Shown: in pieces, positions 53,638-62,743 of the stretch | How positions within the stretch are numbered: the stretch's first letter is position 1 | How the letters are laid out: each line of letters starts with the position of its first letter | NCBI RefSeq assembly: GCF_003574395.1 | Contig: NZ_QMJY01000013.1 | Coordinates: forward strand, 186,001 to 250,000 | Origin: Tabrizicola thermarum | Lineage (GTDB): Bacteria; Pseudomonadota; Alphaproteobacteria; Rhodobacterales; Rhodobacteraceae | Direction of reading: 5' to 3' | Length of the DNA stretch: 64,000 bases | Made by a program: the position numbers and the translations under genes | The notes under the pieces: generated by a model | Database searches by the model: none | What the model was told of the DNA's origin: nothing | The model's input: the letters and a program-made list of their open reading frames with translations, nothing else

Positions 53638-54360
53638 ATGGGATTGCAAGGCGCGCTGCAACTGCTTTACCCGCCGCAGTGCATTTCCTGCTCGGCCCCG
53701 GTGCAATCCGACTTCGGCCTCTGCGCAGACTGCTGGCGCGAGACGCCCTTCGTCTCGGGTCTGGTCTGCGATCAGTGCGGCGTGCCCCTGCCGGGATCGG
53801 ACCCGACGGAACGGGCCTTGTGCGACGACTGCATGACCATCGCCCGCCCCTGGGACCGGGGACGGGCCGCTCTCCTCTATCAGGGCAATGCCCGCAACCT
53901 GGTGCTGGCGTTGAAGCACGGCGACCGGATGGATCTGGCCCGACCGGCCTCGGCCTGGATGGCCAGGGCGGCCGCACCGATCCTGACGCCGGGGATGATG
54001 GTGGTGCCGGTGCCGCTGCACTGGATGCGGCTGTTCCGGCGGCGCTACAATCAGGCGGCACTTCTGTCGCGCGCCATCGCGGCCCTGGCACGGCTGGAGC
54101 ATTGCCCGGACGCGATCCTGCGCAAACGATCCACCGGCAATCAGGACGGCAAGACCCGCGACGCGCGGTTCGCCAATCTGGTTGGCGCCTTCACCGTCCC
54201 GAAAAGCCGCGAGGCGCGGGTGCGCGACCGCGACATCCTGCTGGTGGATGACGTGATGACCTCGGGCGCGACCTTTGCGGCGGCGACCGAGGCGCTTTTT
54301 TCGGCAGGGGCGCGATCCGTCTCGGTGCTGGCGCTGGCGCGCGTTGCGAAGGACGGCTGA
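53638..54360 (+). CDS. comF: ComF family protein (double zinc ribbon and phosphoribosyltransferase)
   Basis: A 240-residue ComF-type protein. The N-terminal double zinc ribbon has four CxxC pairs or half-pairs (CISCSAP, CADCWRET, CDQCGVP, CDDCMT). The C-terminal type I phosphoribosyltransferase core shows ILLVDDVMTSGATFAAATEA near 200-219, the PRPP-binding loop. Homologues take part in DNA uptake (ComF, GntX); the present role is unknown. An AGGAGG SD precedes the ATG. It is followed 33 bp later by grxC. Confidence 0.9.
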   Translation: MGLQGALQLLYPPQCISCSAPVQSDFGLCADCWRETPFVSGLVCDQCGVPLPGSDPTERALCDDCMTIARPWDRGRAALLYQGNARNLVLALKHGDRMDLARPASAWMARAAAPILTPGMMVVPVPLHWMRLFRRRYNQAALLSRAIAALARLEHCPDAILRKRSTGNQDGKTRDARFANLVGAFTVPKSREARVRDRDILLVDDVMTSGATFAAATEALFSAGARSVSVLALARVAKDG

Positions 54361-54393
54361 ATCCTTATATTCGGGCGCGAAAGAGGTGCCCCG

Positions 54394-54651
54394 ATGCGTC
54401 CCGTCGAAATCTACACCACCCCCATCTGCCCCTACTGCCACGCCGCCAAGCGGCTGTTGCAGAAGAAGGGCGTCGCCTTTGCCGAGATCGACGTCAGCCG
54501 CGACCCCGCCTTGCGAGAGGCGATGATCCAGCGCGCCAAGGGCCGGCGCACCGTGCCGCAGATCTTTGTCGGTGACACCCATGTCGGCGGCTGCGACGAC
54601 CTTTATGCGCTGGAGGATGCGGGCAAACTTGATCTGCTTCTGGCAGCGTGA
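54394..54651 (+). CDS. grxC: Glutaredoxin 3
   Basis: An 85-residue dithiol glutaredoxin that reduces disulfides and glutathionylated proteins with glutathione. The active site is CPYC (residues 10-13, in TTPICPYCHAAKRLLQKKGV), followed by the TVPQIFVG cis-proline motif and the VGGCDDLYALEDAG glutathione-binding region. An AGAGGTG SD precedes the ATG. Its stop overlaps the start of the nitrilase-family gene. Confidence 0.95.
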   Translation: MRPVEIYTTPICPYCHAAKRLLQKKGVAFAEIDVSRDPALREAMIQRAKGRRTVPQIFVGDTHVGGCDDLYALEDAGKLDLLLAA

Positions 54652-55481
54652 TGCGGGCCGCGCTGGTTCAGCTGACCGTTTCCGACGATCCGGCGGCGAA
54701 CCTGCCCGTCACGCTGGGCCATGTCCGCGATGCGGTGGCGCAGGGGGCCGGGTTTGTCCTGACGCCCGAGCTGACGAACGGGTTGTCCTCCAGCCGCGCA
54801 CATCAGCGCAGCGTGTTCCGGCATGAGGAGGACGACCCGACGCTGGCCGCCCTGCGGGCCGAGGCGAAGGCGGCGGGCATCTGGCTGCTGATCGGCTCAT
54901 TGGGTCTTCTCACCCATGACGCCGACGGGCGCTTTGCCAACCGCAGCTTCCTGATCGCGCCGGACGGCGGTATCGCGGCGCGCTATGACAAGATCCACAT
55001 GTTCGACGTGAACGTCTCGGCGACCGAGGTCTACCGGGAAAGCGAAGGCTATCGGCCCGGGGCGCGGGCGGTGGTCGCGGACACGCCCTTTGCCAGGGTG
55101 GGGATGACGGTCTGCTATGACGTGCGGTTTCCGGCCCTTTATCGGCGGCTGGCGCAGGGCGGCGCGCAGATCATCACGGTGCCCGCGGCCTTCAACCACA
55201 TCACCGGCGCGGCGCATTGGGAGACGCTGCTGCGCGCCCGCGCGATCGAGACGGGATGCTTCATCCTGGCCCCGGCGCAGACCGGCTTTCATCCCGAAAC
55301 CAACGGCAAGGGACGCCGCACGCATGGCCATTCGCTGGCCATTGCCCCCTGGGGCGAGGTGCTGGCCGACGCAGGCACCGAGCCGGGGGTGACGCTGGTC
55401 GATCTGGACCTGGCCGAGGTGGATCGGGCCCGCAGCCGGGTACCCTCGCTGTCGCATGACCGGGGCTTTGACGGGCCATGA
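54651..55481 (+). CDS. Carbon-nitrogen hydrolase (nitrilase superfamily)
   Basis: A 276-residue amidase-type enzyme of the nitrilase superfamily (Nit2/deaminated glutathione amidase-like). The catalytic triad is visible: Glu in LTPELTNGLSS (near 42), Lys in ARYDKIHMFDVN (near 112), Cys in GMTVCYDVRFP (near 150). The ATG at 54651 follows a GTG one codon upstream; the GTG/ATG overlap the grxC stop. The position next to glutaredoxin 3 is often seen for deaminated-glutathione amidases, so this activity is plausible. The MarR gene overlaps its stop by 4 bp. Confidence 0.9.
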   Translation: MRAALVQLTVSDDPAANLPVTLGHVRDAVAQGAGFVLTPELTNGLSSSRAHQRSVFRHEEDDPTLAALRAEAKAAGIWLLIGSLGLLTHDADGRFANRSFLIAPDGGIAARYDKIHMFDVNVSATEVYRESEGYRPGARAVVADTPFARVGMTVCYDVRFPALYRRLAQGGAQIITVPAAFNHITGAAHWETLLRARAIETGCFILAPAQTGFHPETNGKGRRTHGHSLAIAPWGEVLADAGTEPGVTLVDLDLAEVDRARSRVPSLSHDRGFDGP

Positions 55482-55927
55482 GCAGCGAAAAGGCGGACGA
55501 CATCGCGGTGGCCTTGTTCAGCGAGCTGTTCATGGCCGACCAGCTGGCGCGCAACCGGATCTCCAAGGTCCTGCCCAAGGGGATGGAGCTGTCGCATTTC
55601 AGCGTGCTGAACCACCTGGCGCGGGTGGGCGACGAACGCACCCCGGCGCAGCTGGCGCGGTCGTTCCATGTGACGCGCGGCGCGATGACGAACACCCTGA
55701 CCAAGCTGGAATGGGCCGGTCACGTCCATATCCGCCCCGACTGGGAGGACGCTCGGCAGAAGTTCGTGGCCATCAGCCCCAGCGGCCGGGCGGCGCGCGA
55801 CAGCGCCGTGGCCAGCGTGGTGCCCCTGATTGCCGAAGTGGTGCAGTCCATCGGGCACGATAGGGTCAGGGCTCTGTTGTCCGTGCTGCGCGAACTGCGC
55901 ATCAGCCTGGAGGGCGATGGCGGCTGA
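55478..55927 (+). CDS. MarR family transcriptional regulator
   Basis: A 149-residue winged-helix regulator of the MarR type. The helix-turn-helix region is RTPAQLARSFHVTRGAMTNT followed by LTKLEWAGHVHIRPDWEDAR (near 54-93), the wing with acidic tip. It overlaps the amidase gene (ATGA) and is probably co-transcribed with comF-grxC-amidase. Ligand and target are unknown. Confidence 0.88.
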   Translation: MSSEKADDIAVALFSELFMADQLARNRISKVLPKGMELSHFSVLNHLARVGDERTPAQLARSFHVTRGAMTNTLTKLEWAGHVHIRPDWEDARQKFVAISPSGRAARDSAVASVVPLIAEVVQSIGHDRVRALLSVLRELRISLEGDGG

Positions 55928-56053
55928 CACAGCCGGGCCGTGGCGTCCATTCGGCCACAAGCGGTGGATAGCAGGCGCTCCCATGCCCAAAGCCTCTTGC
56001 CCTGCGCGGGTTATCTCCTCATAGACTGTGACGACACCTCGGGCCCGGTCAAA

Positions 56054-58156
56054 ATGCACAGTTCGTCTCGTTTCCTGCTTGCGTTCCTTGCTGCCTCGAC
56101 GGCCCTGTCCGTGGCCCCGGCCTTTGCCGAGAGCACCGGCACGCTGAACATCAACGGTGCGACCGGCCTGATCGACATGCCCTCGGGCGAGGCGCAGAAG
56201 GATGCGACGTTTTCGTTCAGCACTTCGGTCGTGGGTCCGATCAGCCGCACCACGCTCAGCTTCCAGATGAGCGAGCGGCTGTCGGGGTCGTTCCGGTTCC
56301 AGACCTGGCGCGACTGGGACACGATCATTCCGGGCGATGCCAAGGAATCCGACCGCAGCATCGACCTGCGCTATCAGGTTCTGAAGGAAGGCAGGATCCG
56401 CCCGGCCCTGACCATCGGCCTGCAGGACATGACCGGCCAGGGCCTTTTTGCGTCGGAATACATTGCGGCCACCAAGAGCTTCGGCGACCGGCTGAAGGTG
56501 ACGGCGGGTCTGGGCTGGGGCCGTCTGGGCAGCTACGGCAGCATCGGCGCGCCGTTCGGCAACCGCCCGGCGGTCAGCCCCAAGGGCACACCCAACGTCG
56601 ACCAGTGGTTCCGGGGCGACGCGGCCCCCTTCGCCGGGGTCGAATACAGGATCAGCGACACCTGGACCTTCAAGGGCGAATATTCCTCGGACGCCTATGT
56701 TCTTGAGGACGACACCCGCGGCCTGATCGAACGGGACAGCCCGTTCAACTTCGGCTTCGAATACCAGAAGAACCCGAACATGCGATTCGGGGTCTACTCG
56801 CTGTACGGGTCCGAAGTCGGGCTGACCTTCCACCTGATCCTCGATCCGAAGAACCGGCTTGCGGGCGGGGTGACCGGCCCGGCCCCGGCGCCCGTGAAGG
56901 CGCGCCCGGCTCGGTCGGTCGACCCCGAGGCCTATGATGCCGGCTGGGTGACGCAACCCGACGCGGGCCCGATCCTGCGCAAGAACCTGGCCAAGCGGCT
57001 TGCCGCCGACGGGATCGCCATCGAGGACCTCGCCTATACCGCGACGACGGTGCAGATCCGCATCCGCAACGGCCGCATCGACGCCGGATCGCAGGCCATC
57101 GGCCGGACGGCCCGCGCGCTCAGCCATGTGATGCCCGCCTCGGTCGAGGTGTTCGAGATCGTGCCCGTGGTCAACGGCATCGGCGCATCGAAGATCACCA
57201 TCCGCCGCAGCGACCTTGAGGGGCTGGAATATTCCGCCGACAACGCCACGCTGCTGCGCCAACGCATCACCGTGACGGATGCCGGGCCGACCCCGGCCTA
57301 TTCGCTGGGCGACGAGGGCCTGTATCCGAAGTTCACCTGGAGCCTGCGCCCCACCTTGCGCCTTTCCGAGCCGAGCAAGGGCGACATCGGCCTGCGTCTT
57401 TCGGCAAACTACGACATCGCCCCGGGCTTTGTGCTGAGCGGCTCGATCTACAAGCAGCTGGCCAGCAACACGGATCTTGGCAGTCCGTCGACCTCGCCGT
57501 TGCAGCATGTCCGCACCGACGGGTCGCGCTATACGGAATTCGGCGACCCGGCGCTGGAGCGCCTGACGCTGGCCTGGTACGCCCGCCCGGCGCCGGACGT
57601 CTATTCCCGCGTGACCGTGGGCTATCTGGAACGGATGCACGCCGGTGTCTCGGGCGAGCTGTTGTGGAAGCCGGTCGACAGCCAGCTCGCCCTTGGCGCG
57701 GAACTGAACTACACCCGCCAGCGCGATACCGACGGTGGCCTGGGGTTCAACGAATACGACTATGACGTCGTGACAGGATACCTGTCCGCCTACTACGATT
57801 TCGGCAACGGTTTCCTGGGCCAGCTGGATGTCGGCAAGTATCTGGCGGGCGATGTCGGGGCGACCATCTCGGTCGACCGGGTCTTTGCGAACGGCTGGAA
57901 GGTGGGCGCCTTCGCCACCGTCACCGACGTCAGCGCCGCAGACTTCGGCGAATCGGGCTTTGACAAGGGCATCCGCTTTACCATCCCGTTCACCTGGGCG
58001 CTTGGCACCGAAACCCGCAGGGGTTTCAGCATGACGCTGCGGCCGGGCTCTGGCGACGGCGGGGCGCGGGTCGATGTGGCCGGACGGCTCTACGAATCCA
58101 TCCGGGACTACCATACCGATGGCCTTGATCCCGATTGGGGAAGGGTCTGGCGGTGA
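56054..58156 (+). CDS. YjbH domain-containing outer-membrane protein
   Basis: A 700-residue exported b-rich protein. The signal peptide is SSSRFLLAFLAASTALSVAP with cleavage after AFA (residues about 1-25); no lipobox. YjbH-type repeats cover most of the protein (GTLNINGATGLIDMPSGEAQ, then the barrel strands with FRFQTWRDWDT and LGWGRLG). It belongs to the family whose members serve extracellular polysaccharide export (yjbEFGH, gfcABCD). The C-terminal residues end in a typical aromatic-rich b-strand. The stop overlaps the GTG of the yjbF-like gene. The start is preferred at ATG 56054 for the signal peptide. Confidence 0.88.
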   Translation: MHSSSRFLLAFLAASTALSVAPAFAESTGTLNINGATGLIDMPSGEAQKDATFSFSTSVVGPISRTTLSFQMSERLSGSFRFQTWRDWDTIIPGDAKESDRSIDLRYQVLKEGRIRPALTIGLQDMTGQGLFASEYIAATKSFGDRLKVTAGLGWGRLGSYGSIGAPFGNRPAVSPKGTPNVDQWFRGDAAPFAGVEYRISDTWTFKGEYSSDAYVLEDDTRGLIERDSPFNFGFEYQKNPNMRFGVYSLYGSEVGLTFHLILDPKNRLAGGVTGPAPAPVKARPARSVDPEAYDAGWVTQPDAGPILRKNLAKRLAADGIAIEDLAYTATTVQIRIRNGRIDAGSQAIGRTARALSHVMPASVEVFEIVPVVNGIGASKITIRRSDLEGLEYSADNATLLRQRITVTDAGPTPAYSLGDEGLYPKFTWSLRPTLRLSEPSKGDIGLRLSANYDIAPGFVLSGSIYKQLASNTDLGSPSTSPLQHVRTDGSRYTEFGDPALERLTLAWYARPAPDVYSRVTVGYLERMHAGVSGELLWKPVDSQLALGAELNYTRQRDTDGGLGFNEYDYDVVTGYLSAYYDFGNGFLGQLDVGKYLAGDVGATISVDRVFANGWKVGAFATVTDVSAADFGESGFDKGIRFTIPFTWALGTETRRGFSMTLRPGSGDGGARVDVAGRLYESIRDYHTDGLDPDWGRVWR

Positions 58157-58830
58157 GGATTTCGGCACGTCTGGTCGCGGTCGCCGCCGCAGTGTCGCTG
58201 CTTGCGGCCTGCGGCAACGACAAGGGCGGCGCCAATCCTGTCGTCGCCGCCGTGGGCCAGATGGCCAAGGCAGCCCTGCCCAAGGGCAAGAAGGGCGGCA
58301 CCGCACCGACAGCCGAGCCGGCAGCACCCGTGGGGCGCGCCGAGCTTGAGGCCTATGGCAAGCCGGTCCTGCGAATCAGGGCCAAGGCCCTTGGTCAGGA
58401 TGCCTTCCTGACGATCCTCGACACCAAGGACAACGTCGTGACCTGGACCGCCCAGCGGCAGGCCAACTTCTCGTTGCGCGATGGCGTGCTGATCCAGACC
58501 CGCGGCGTCGGCGCCGACCTCATGTCGGCCCAGGTGCCGACGCTCGCCCAGCTCAAAGGTGGGGCAAGCTACGGGCGCATCTACTACTTCCTCGGCGCCG
58601 ACGACGTCGGGACCCGGCGGACCTACGACTGCACCGCGGCAACCGTGGGGCAAGAAACGATCGAGATCGTCGGCAAGTCGCACGCCACCACGCATGTCAC
58701 AGAGACCTGCACCCGCCCCAATGGCAAGGTGACGAACGACTACTGGATCGAAGGCAACATGATTCGGAAATCGCGGCAATGGGCCAGCAACCTGGCCGGT
58801 TACCTGGAGTTCGAGAAGGTCATCGACTGA
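58153..58830 (+). CDS. YjbF family lipoprotein
   Basis: A 225-residue lipoprotein of the YjbF/GfcB family. The GTG start overlaps the yjbH stop and gives the signal peptide MRISARLVAVAAAVSLLAAC with lipobox LLAAC. The mature part contains the conserved YGRIYYFLGADDVGTRRTYDC region and ends with YLEFEKVID. With yjbH it is probably part of a polysaccharide or cell-surface export function. The other yjb genes (yjbE, yjbG) are absent here. Confidence 0.88.
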   Translation: MRISARLVAVAAAVSLLAACGNDKGGANPVVAAVGQMAKAALPKGKKGGTAPTAEPAAPVGRAELEAYGKPVLRIRAKALGQDAFLTILDTKDNVVTWTAQRQANFSLRDGVLIQTRGVGADLMSAQVPTLAQLKGGASYGRIYYFLGADDVGTRRTYDCTAATVGQETIEIVGKSHATTHVTETCTRPNGKVTNDYWIEGNMIRKSRQWASNLAGYLEFEKVID

Positions 58831-59001
58831 CCTGCCGGACGTTTTGCGGCCAAGACCGGCCCGAAGACCCTCTGACCGCGCGAATCTGATGCGGAATCTG
58901 CTCGGGTGCGGGTAGACTGGTCCCGTGGGTGTCCCGATGACTACGGTGCGCCCGCTGTCGGCCAGAACTGGACGAAGGACGCCCCCGTCTGCGAGGTTTC
59001 C

Positions 59002-59196
59002 GTGAAACAGCTGTTGGCCAGTCTGCTGTGTGCCGCCTGCCTTGCGTCATCGACGCAGGCCGGGGGTCCCATCGTGGTGGTCGAGGACCCGGAGCCCGAA
59101 GTCACGGAGAGGTCGCCGTCCAGCAAGGGCTGGCTGCCCTGGCTGGTGATTCCGTTGTTCCTTTGCGTGGTGATGTGCGGCCCGGAGGACAAGTGA
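59002..59196 (+). CDS. Small exported membrane protein (64 aa)
   Basis: A 64-residue frame with GTG start, SD GAGG six bases upstream. It begins MKQLLASLLCAACLASSTQA as a signal peptide, then GGPIVVVEDPEPEVTERSP, then a hydrophobic helix (WLPWLVIPLFLCVVMCG) near the end. This pattern of short protein is common in Rhodobacterales. No function is known. It lies between yjbF and tamB, with 171 bp upstream in which I see no gene. Confidence 0.65.
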   Translation: MKQLLASLLCAACLASSTQAGGPIVVVEDPEPEVTERSPSSKGWLPWLVIPLFLCVVMCGPEDK

Positions 59197-59221
59197 CCCG
59201 GCCCCGACGCCCCGGGCGCGG

Positions 59222-62200
59222 TCAGTAGTCCCTTTGCAGATAGACGCCGATCCCGGTCTGACCATCCGCGCCCAGGCGGCCCTTGACCGTCAGCCCCTTG
59301 CGCAGGTCGAGGTTCAGGTTGATGCGGCTCTTGCCCTCCTGGTCGACCTCGACCTCGGTGTAGACGTTCTCGGCGATGTATTTCCCGGCTTTCAGCGCTG
59401 CCGAACCGTCCTCGGCGGTGGTGACGTCCAGATCATCCAGACCGAAATTTCGGCGGAGGTTGCCGACCAGGCCCAGACCGCCGCGCCCGGCCAGAACCGC
59501 GACCGCATTGGCCAGTTGCGCCGCCTGGAGGGCCGAGATCCTGTCGAGACCCCGCCCGAACAGGAGCCGCGCCAGCACTTCCTCCTGCGGCAGGTCGGGC
59601 GAAGAGCGGAAGGTCACCGCCGGATCGTCCGCCGGCCCCTCGACAACGACCGTGCTGGTGATTCCGTCGCTTTCGCTGTCCGCCGCGATGCTGATCTGCG
59701 GGACAAGGCTGCCCTCCAGCACCAGATCGGCGCGCGACAGGGTCAGGCGGCGACCCAGGATGTCGATGCGTCCCCGGATCAGGCTGAAGCCCCCCGATGG
59801 GCGGACAGCCGCCGTGGTCCCCAGAAGCCGCAGCTCGCCGCCCAGTTCCGCGTCGATGCCGCGCCCGCGGACAAAGACGCGCGACGGTGCCGAGATCGTC
59901 ACATCCAGACCGATGTCCCGGCCTGACCCCTTGACCCCGGCCGCTCCTGCCAAGGCGGCCAGCAACCCGGCCTTGCGCCGGGTATCGCGCACCGTGGCTG
60001 TGTCGCGGACGTGGCGGATGTCCAGCAGAGCGTCCGCCGAACTGAGGCCCGAGGCAGGCACCCGCACTTCGGTTTCGCCCAGTTGCAGCCTGCCCGAGAT
60101 CAGCGCCCCGCCTGCCAACGGCCCGCGCAGGGCCAGAGAGCCGCTGATCCTCGTCTCGTAAAGTTCGGGATCGTAAAGCCGCAGGTTGTCCAGCGTGATC
60201 GCAAGGTCGGCGTCCCGGCCACCGTCCAGCCGGATCGGCCCGTCCACCCGCAGCCTGCCCCCCGAGGACAGGCCCGAGGTGGCCGACAGTTGCAGGCTCC
60301 CGTTGCTCAGCTGGCCGATGGCCTGCACGTCCTGCAAGGACAGGCCGAGGTCAGGATCGGCGATGCGGCCGTTCGACAGGGTGACCCGGCCCGAAAGCGA
60401 CCGCAGCGCGAACGGGCCGGACAGTTGCAGGTCATAGCCGACGTTTCCCGAAACCGACCGGGGCGAGATGAACAGGTTGGCCAGCCCCGCTTCGCCCGAG
60501 CCGGTGATTCCAAGGTCGCCCCGGCGAAAATCACTCGCCACGCTGCCCTCGACCCGCGCGGCAACCTGCCCCGGCCCGCTGGCGCTCAGCGCCAGCTGAT
60601 ATCCGGCACCGTCCTGCACCGCCTTGCCGGTGACGGTCAGCGGACCGGACACTTCGGGGACGATCAGGCCCAGGTTGGCCAGCCGGGCGTCCAGGTCGAT
60701 CGACCGGATGTCCTCTGCGATCTGGCCGGTGGCACTGGCCGTCAGCTGCGGGTTCTGCACCCGGGCCGAGCGGATCTCGACCACGCCGTCGCGCAGCCCA
60801 AGCTCAAGGTCCACCTCGCTTTGCCCCGCCAGCAGCCGATCCGCCTCGCGGTTGCCGATCCGCAGCGACTGACCCCGGCCGGTCAGCCGGATCGCGCCCG
60901 TCTCGGGCGTTCCGGTGAAGGCGCCGTCCAGCGCCACCGCGCCGCCGTAGCCCGCGCCAAGCACCGACAGGTCGTCAAGCCGGATCGTCCCGGTCAGGTC
61001 AGAACCGCCGGTGGCTATCCTGCCGCTGGCCTGCGCCGTCAGACTGTCCGCCGCGACGTCCAGTCGGCGCAGGAGGGTGCCGGTCTCGTCGCGCCGGACC
61101 GAGGCCTTCAGGGTAGACCGCCCCGCAAGCAGCCGGTCCGCCTCGGCCTGTCCGATGGCAAGCCCGGACCCCTCAAAGCTGATGTCGGCATCGAACACCC
61201 CCGACAGCCGGCTGGCCGAGCCGCTGATCTCCAGCCGCCCCGCCCCACCCAGATCGCGCCCGGCAAGCCGCGAAAAGCGGGCGAAGTCGGAGGCCTCGAC
61301 CAACAGCCTGCCGCTGGTCAACAGGGCGGCGTCCAGGCCCTCGATCTGCACCGCCCCGGTTCCGGTCATCCCGGCCCCTTCAAGCCGGATGTCCGTCACC
61401 CGCAGGGCACCCGACCCTTCCTGCGCGTAGAACTTCAGGGCTGCGCTGATCTCGCGGCCAAGCGCATCGGCCAGAGCCGGGTCTGTCGGGGCAAGTCCCG
61501 TCGCCCTGGCCGTGAGCGTGCCTCCAAGGCTCTTCCCCGCCGCGCTGCGCCCGATCCGGCCCGAGCCGTTCAGCGCCAGTTGCGCGATCTTCACGTCAGC
61601 GCGGTCCAGCCCGGCGACCGACACCGACCCCGACCAGCCGTTCTCTTGTTTCTGAATCGATGTCAGCTGGAAGTCTGCCCTGGTCACGCGCGTGCCTTCG
61701 ACGAAGGGCAGCGCCAGCGGCTGACCATCGGGCGCGGCCAGAGTGCCGGTGACATCGACCCGTTCCGGCAATCCGTCCGCCGCAATCTCGGCCGAGCCGG
61801 ACAGTGCCAGCGACCGGGCGGACAGATCGAAATGGTCCACGACCACCCGCCCGACCGCAGTGCGCCGGGCATCAAGTTTCAGCCCCACTTCGGTGCCGAA
61901 GAAATCCACCATGTCCGGGACCAGCACGGGGGCCAGATCGCCCGCAAGCTGTGCCGCGAACCTCTGGCCATCGTCATCAGCCTTGACGGTCACAACGCCC
62001 TGCAACCGTTCGGCCCCGTCGGTCGCAAGCCGGATGTCGGCCTGAAAGTCGTCAATCGGCCCCTCGCCCACCACCTCCAGCCGCGCCGAAGGGGCCCCCG
62101 GAACCGAGAGAGCCTGCACGACCAGCCCCCCTGCGTCTTCTTCCGCGATCAGCGAAAGTTTCAGGTCGCGCGTCACGTTGGCATAGGATGCCTCCAGCCG

Positions 62201-62743
62201 GATATCCCCGGCAGGTCCCTCCCCGGTACGGATCAGGTCCAGCACCGCCTGCCCCTCGCCCCCCGCCAGTTGCAGCGAGGCCTCCAGCGTCCCCGTCACC
62301 TCCTGCCCCAGCACCTCCGGCGCCAGTTCGATGCGTTCCGCCGCGACCCGGTCGATATTGATCGACACCGGCAGTTCAGGCAGGCTGAAGCCCTGCGCCT
62401 CGGGCGAGGGAGTGGAGCCTTCGGCCGCCACCGGGGTCCGCGCCACGATGATTTCCTTGGCCGAAAGTTCGCTGACCTCGACGGCACCGGACAGAAGGGC
62501 GGAACGGCTCCAGTCCAGGACGACGCCGTTCAGCGTGATCCAGACGCCCTGATCGTCGGCAATCGTCAGCTGTTCGATCGTGGCCTGCGACGACAGGGCA
62601 CCCGAAAAGCCCGTCACCGTCACCTGACGCCCGGCGTCGGACAGCGTGTCCTCAAGGAACGCGGTCAGATAGTCGCGGTCGTCGGTCTGCGCCCAGGCCG
62701 CGCCCGCCACGAGACATCCGGCAATGACCCAGGCGCGCCGCAT
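59222..62743 (-). CDS. tamB: Translocation and assembly module protein TamB
   Basis: TamB is a large periplasm-spanning protein that works with TamA in autotransporter and outer-membrane assembly or in phospholipid transport. The 1173-residue protein has an N-terminal signal/anchor (MRRAWVIAGCLVAGAAWAQ), a long b-helical AsmA-like repeat body and a C-terminal TamB (DUF490) domain (about 830-1173: LGLSLQDVQAIGQLSNGSLQ, RVFVRGRGIDAELGGELRLL, ILGRRLTLSRADLVLEGSLV, and the end INLNLDLRKGLTVKGRLGAD). Its ATG overlaps the stop of tamA (ATGA), the standard tamAB order. Confidence 0.93.
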   Translation of the reverse strand: MRRAWVIAGCLVAGAAWAQTDDRDYLTAFLEDTLSDAGRQVTVTGFSGALSSQATIEQLTIADDQGVWITLNGVVLDWSRSALLSGAVEVSELSAKEIIVARTPVAAEGSTPSPEAQGFSLPELPVSINIDRVAAERIELAPEVLGQEVTGTLEASLQLAGGEGQAVLDLIRTGEGPAGDIRLEASYANVTRDLKLSLIAEEDAGGLVVQALSVPGAPSARLEVVGEGPIDDFQADIRLATDGAERLQGVVTVKADDDGQRFAAQLAGDLAPVLVPDMVDFFGTEVGLKLDARRTAVGRVVVDHFDLSARSLALSGSAEIAADGLPERVDVTGTLAAPDGQPLALPFVEGTRVTRADFQLTSIQKQENGWSGSVSVAGLDRADVKIAQLALNGSGRIGRSAAGKSLGGTLTARATGLAPTDPALADALGREISAALKFYAQEGSGALRVTDIRLEGAGMTGTGAVQIEGLDAALLTSGRLLVEASDFARFSRLAGRDLGGAGRLEISGSASRLSGVFDADISFEGSGLAIGQAEADRLLAGRSTLKASVRRDETGTLLRRLDVAADSLTAQASGRIATGGSDLTGTIRLDDLSVLGAGYGGAVALDGAFTGTPETGAIRLTGRGQSLRIGNREADRLLAGQSEVDLELGLRDGVVEIRSARVQNPQLTASATGQIAEDIRSIDLDARLANLGLIVPEVSGPLTVTGKAVQDGAGYQLALSASGPGQVAARVEGSVASDFRRGDLGITGSGEAGLANLFISPRSVSGNVGYDLQLSGPFALRSLSGRVTLSNGRIADPDLGLSLQDVQAIGQLSNGSLQLSATSGLSSGGRLRVDGPIRLDGGRDADLAITLDNLRLYDPELYETRISGSLALRGPLAGGALISGRLQLGETEVRVPASGLSSADALLDIRHVRDTATVRDTRRKAGLLAALAGAAGVKGSGRDIGLDVTISAPSRVFVRGRGIDAELGGELRLLGTTAAVRPSGGFSLIRGRIDILGRRLTLSRADLVLEGSLVPQISIAADSESDGITSTVVVEGPADDPAVTFRSSPDLPQEEVLARLLFGRGLDRISALQAAQLANAVAVLAGRGGLGLVGNLRRNFGLDDLDVTTAEDGSAALKAGKYIAENVYTEVEVDQEGKSRINLNLDLRKGLTVKGRLGADGQTGIGVYLQRDY

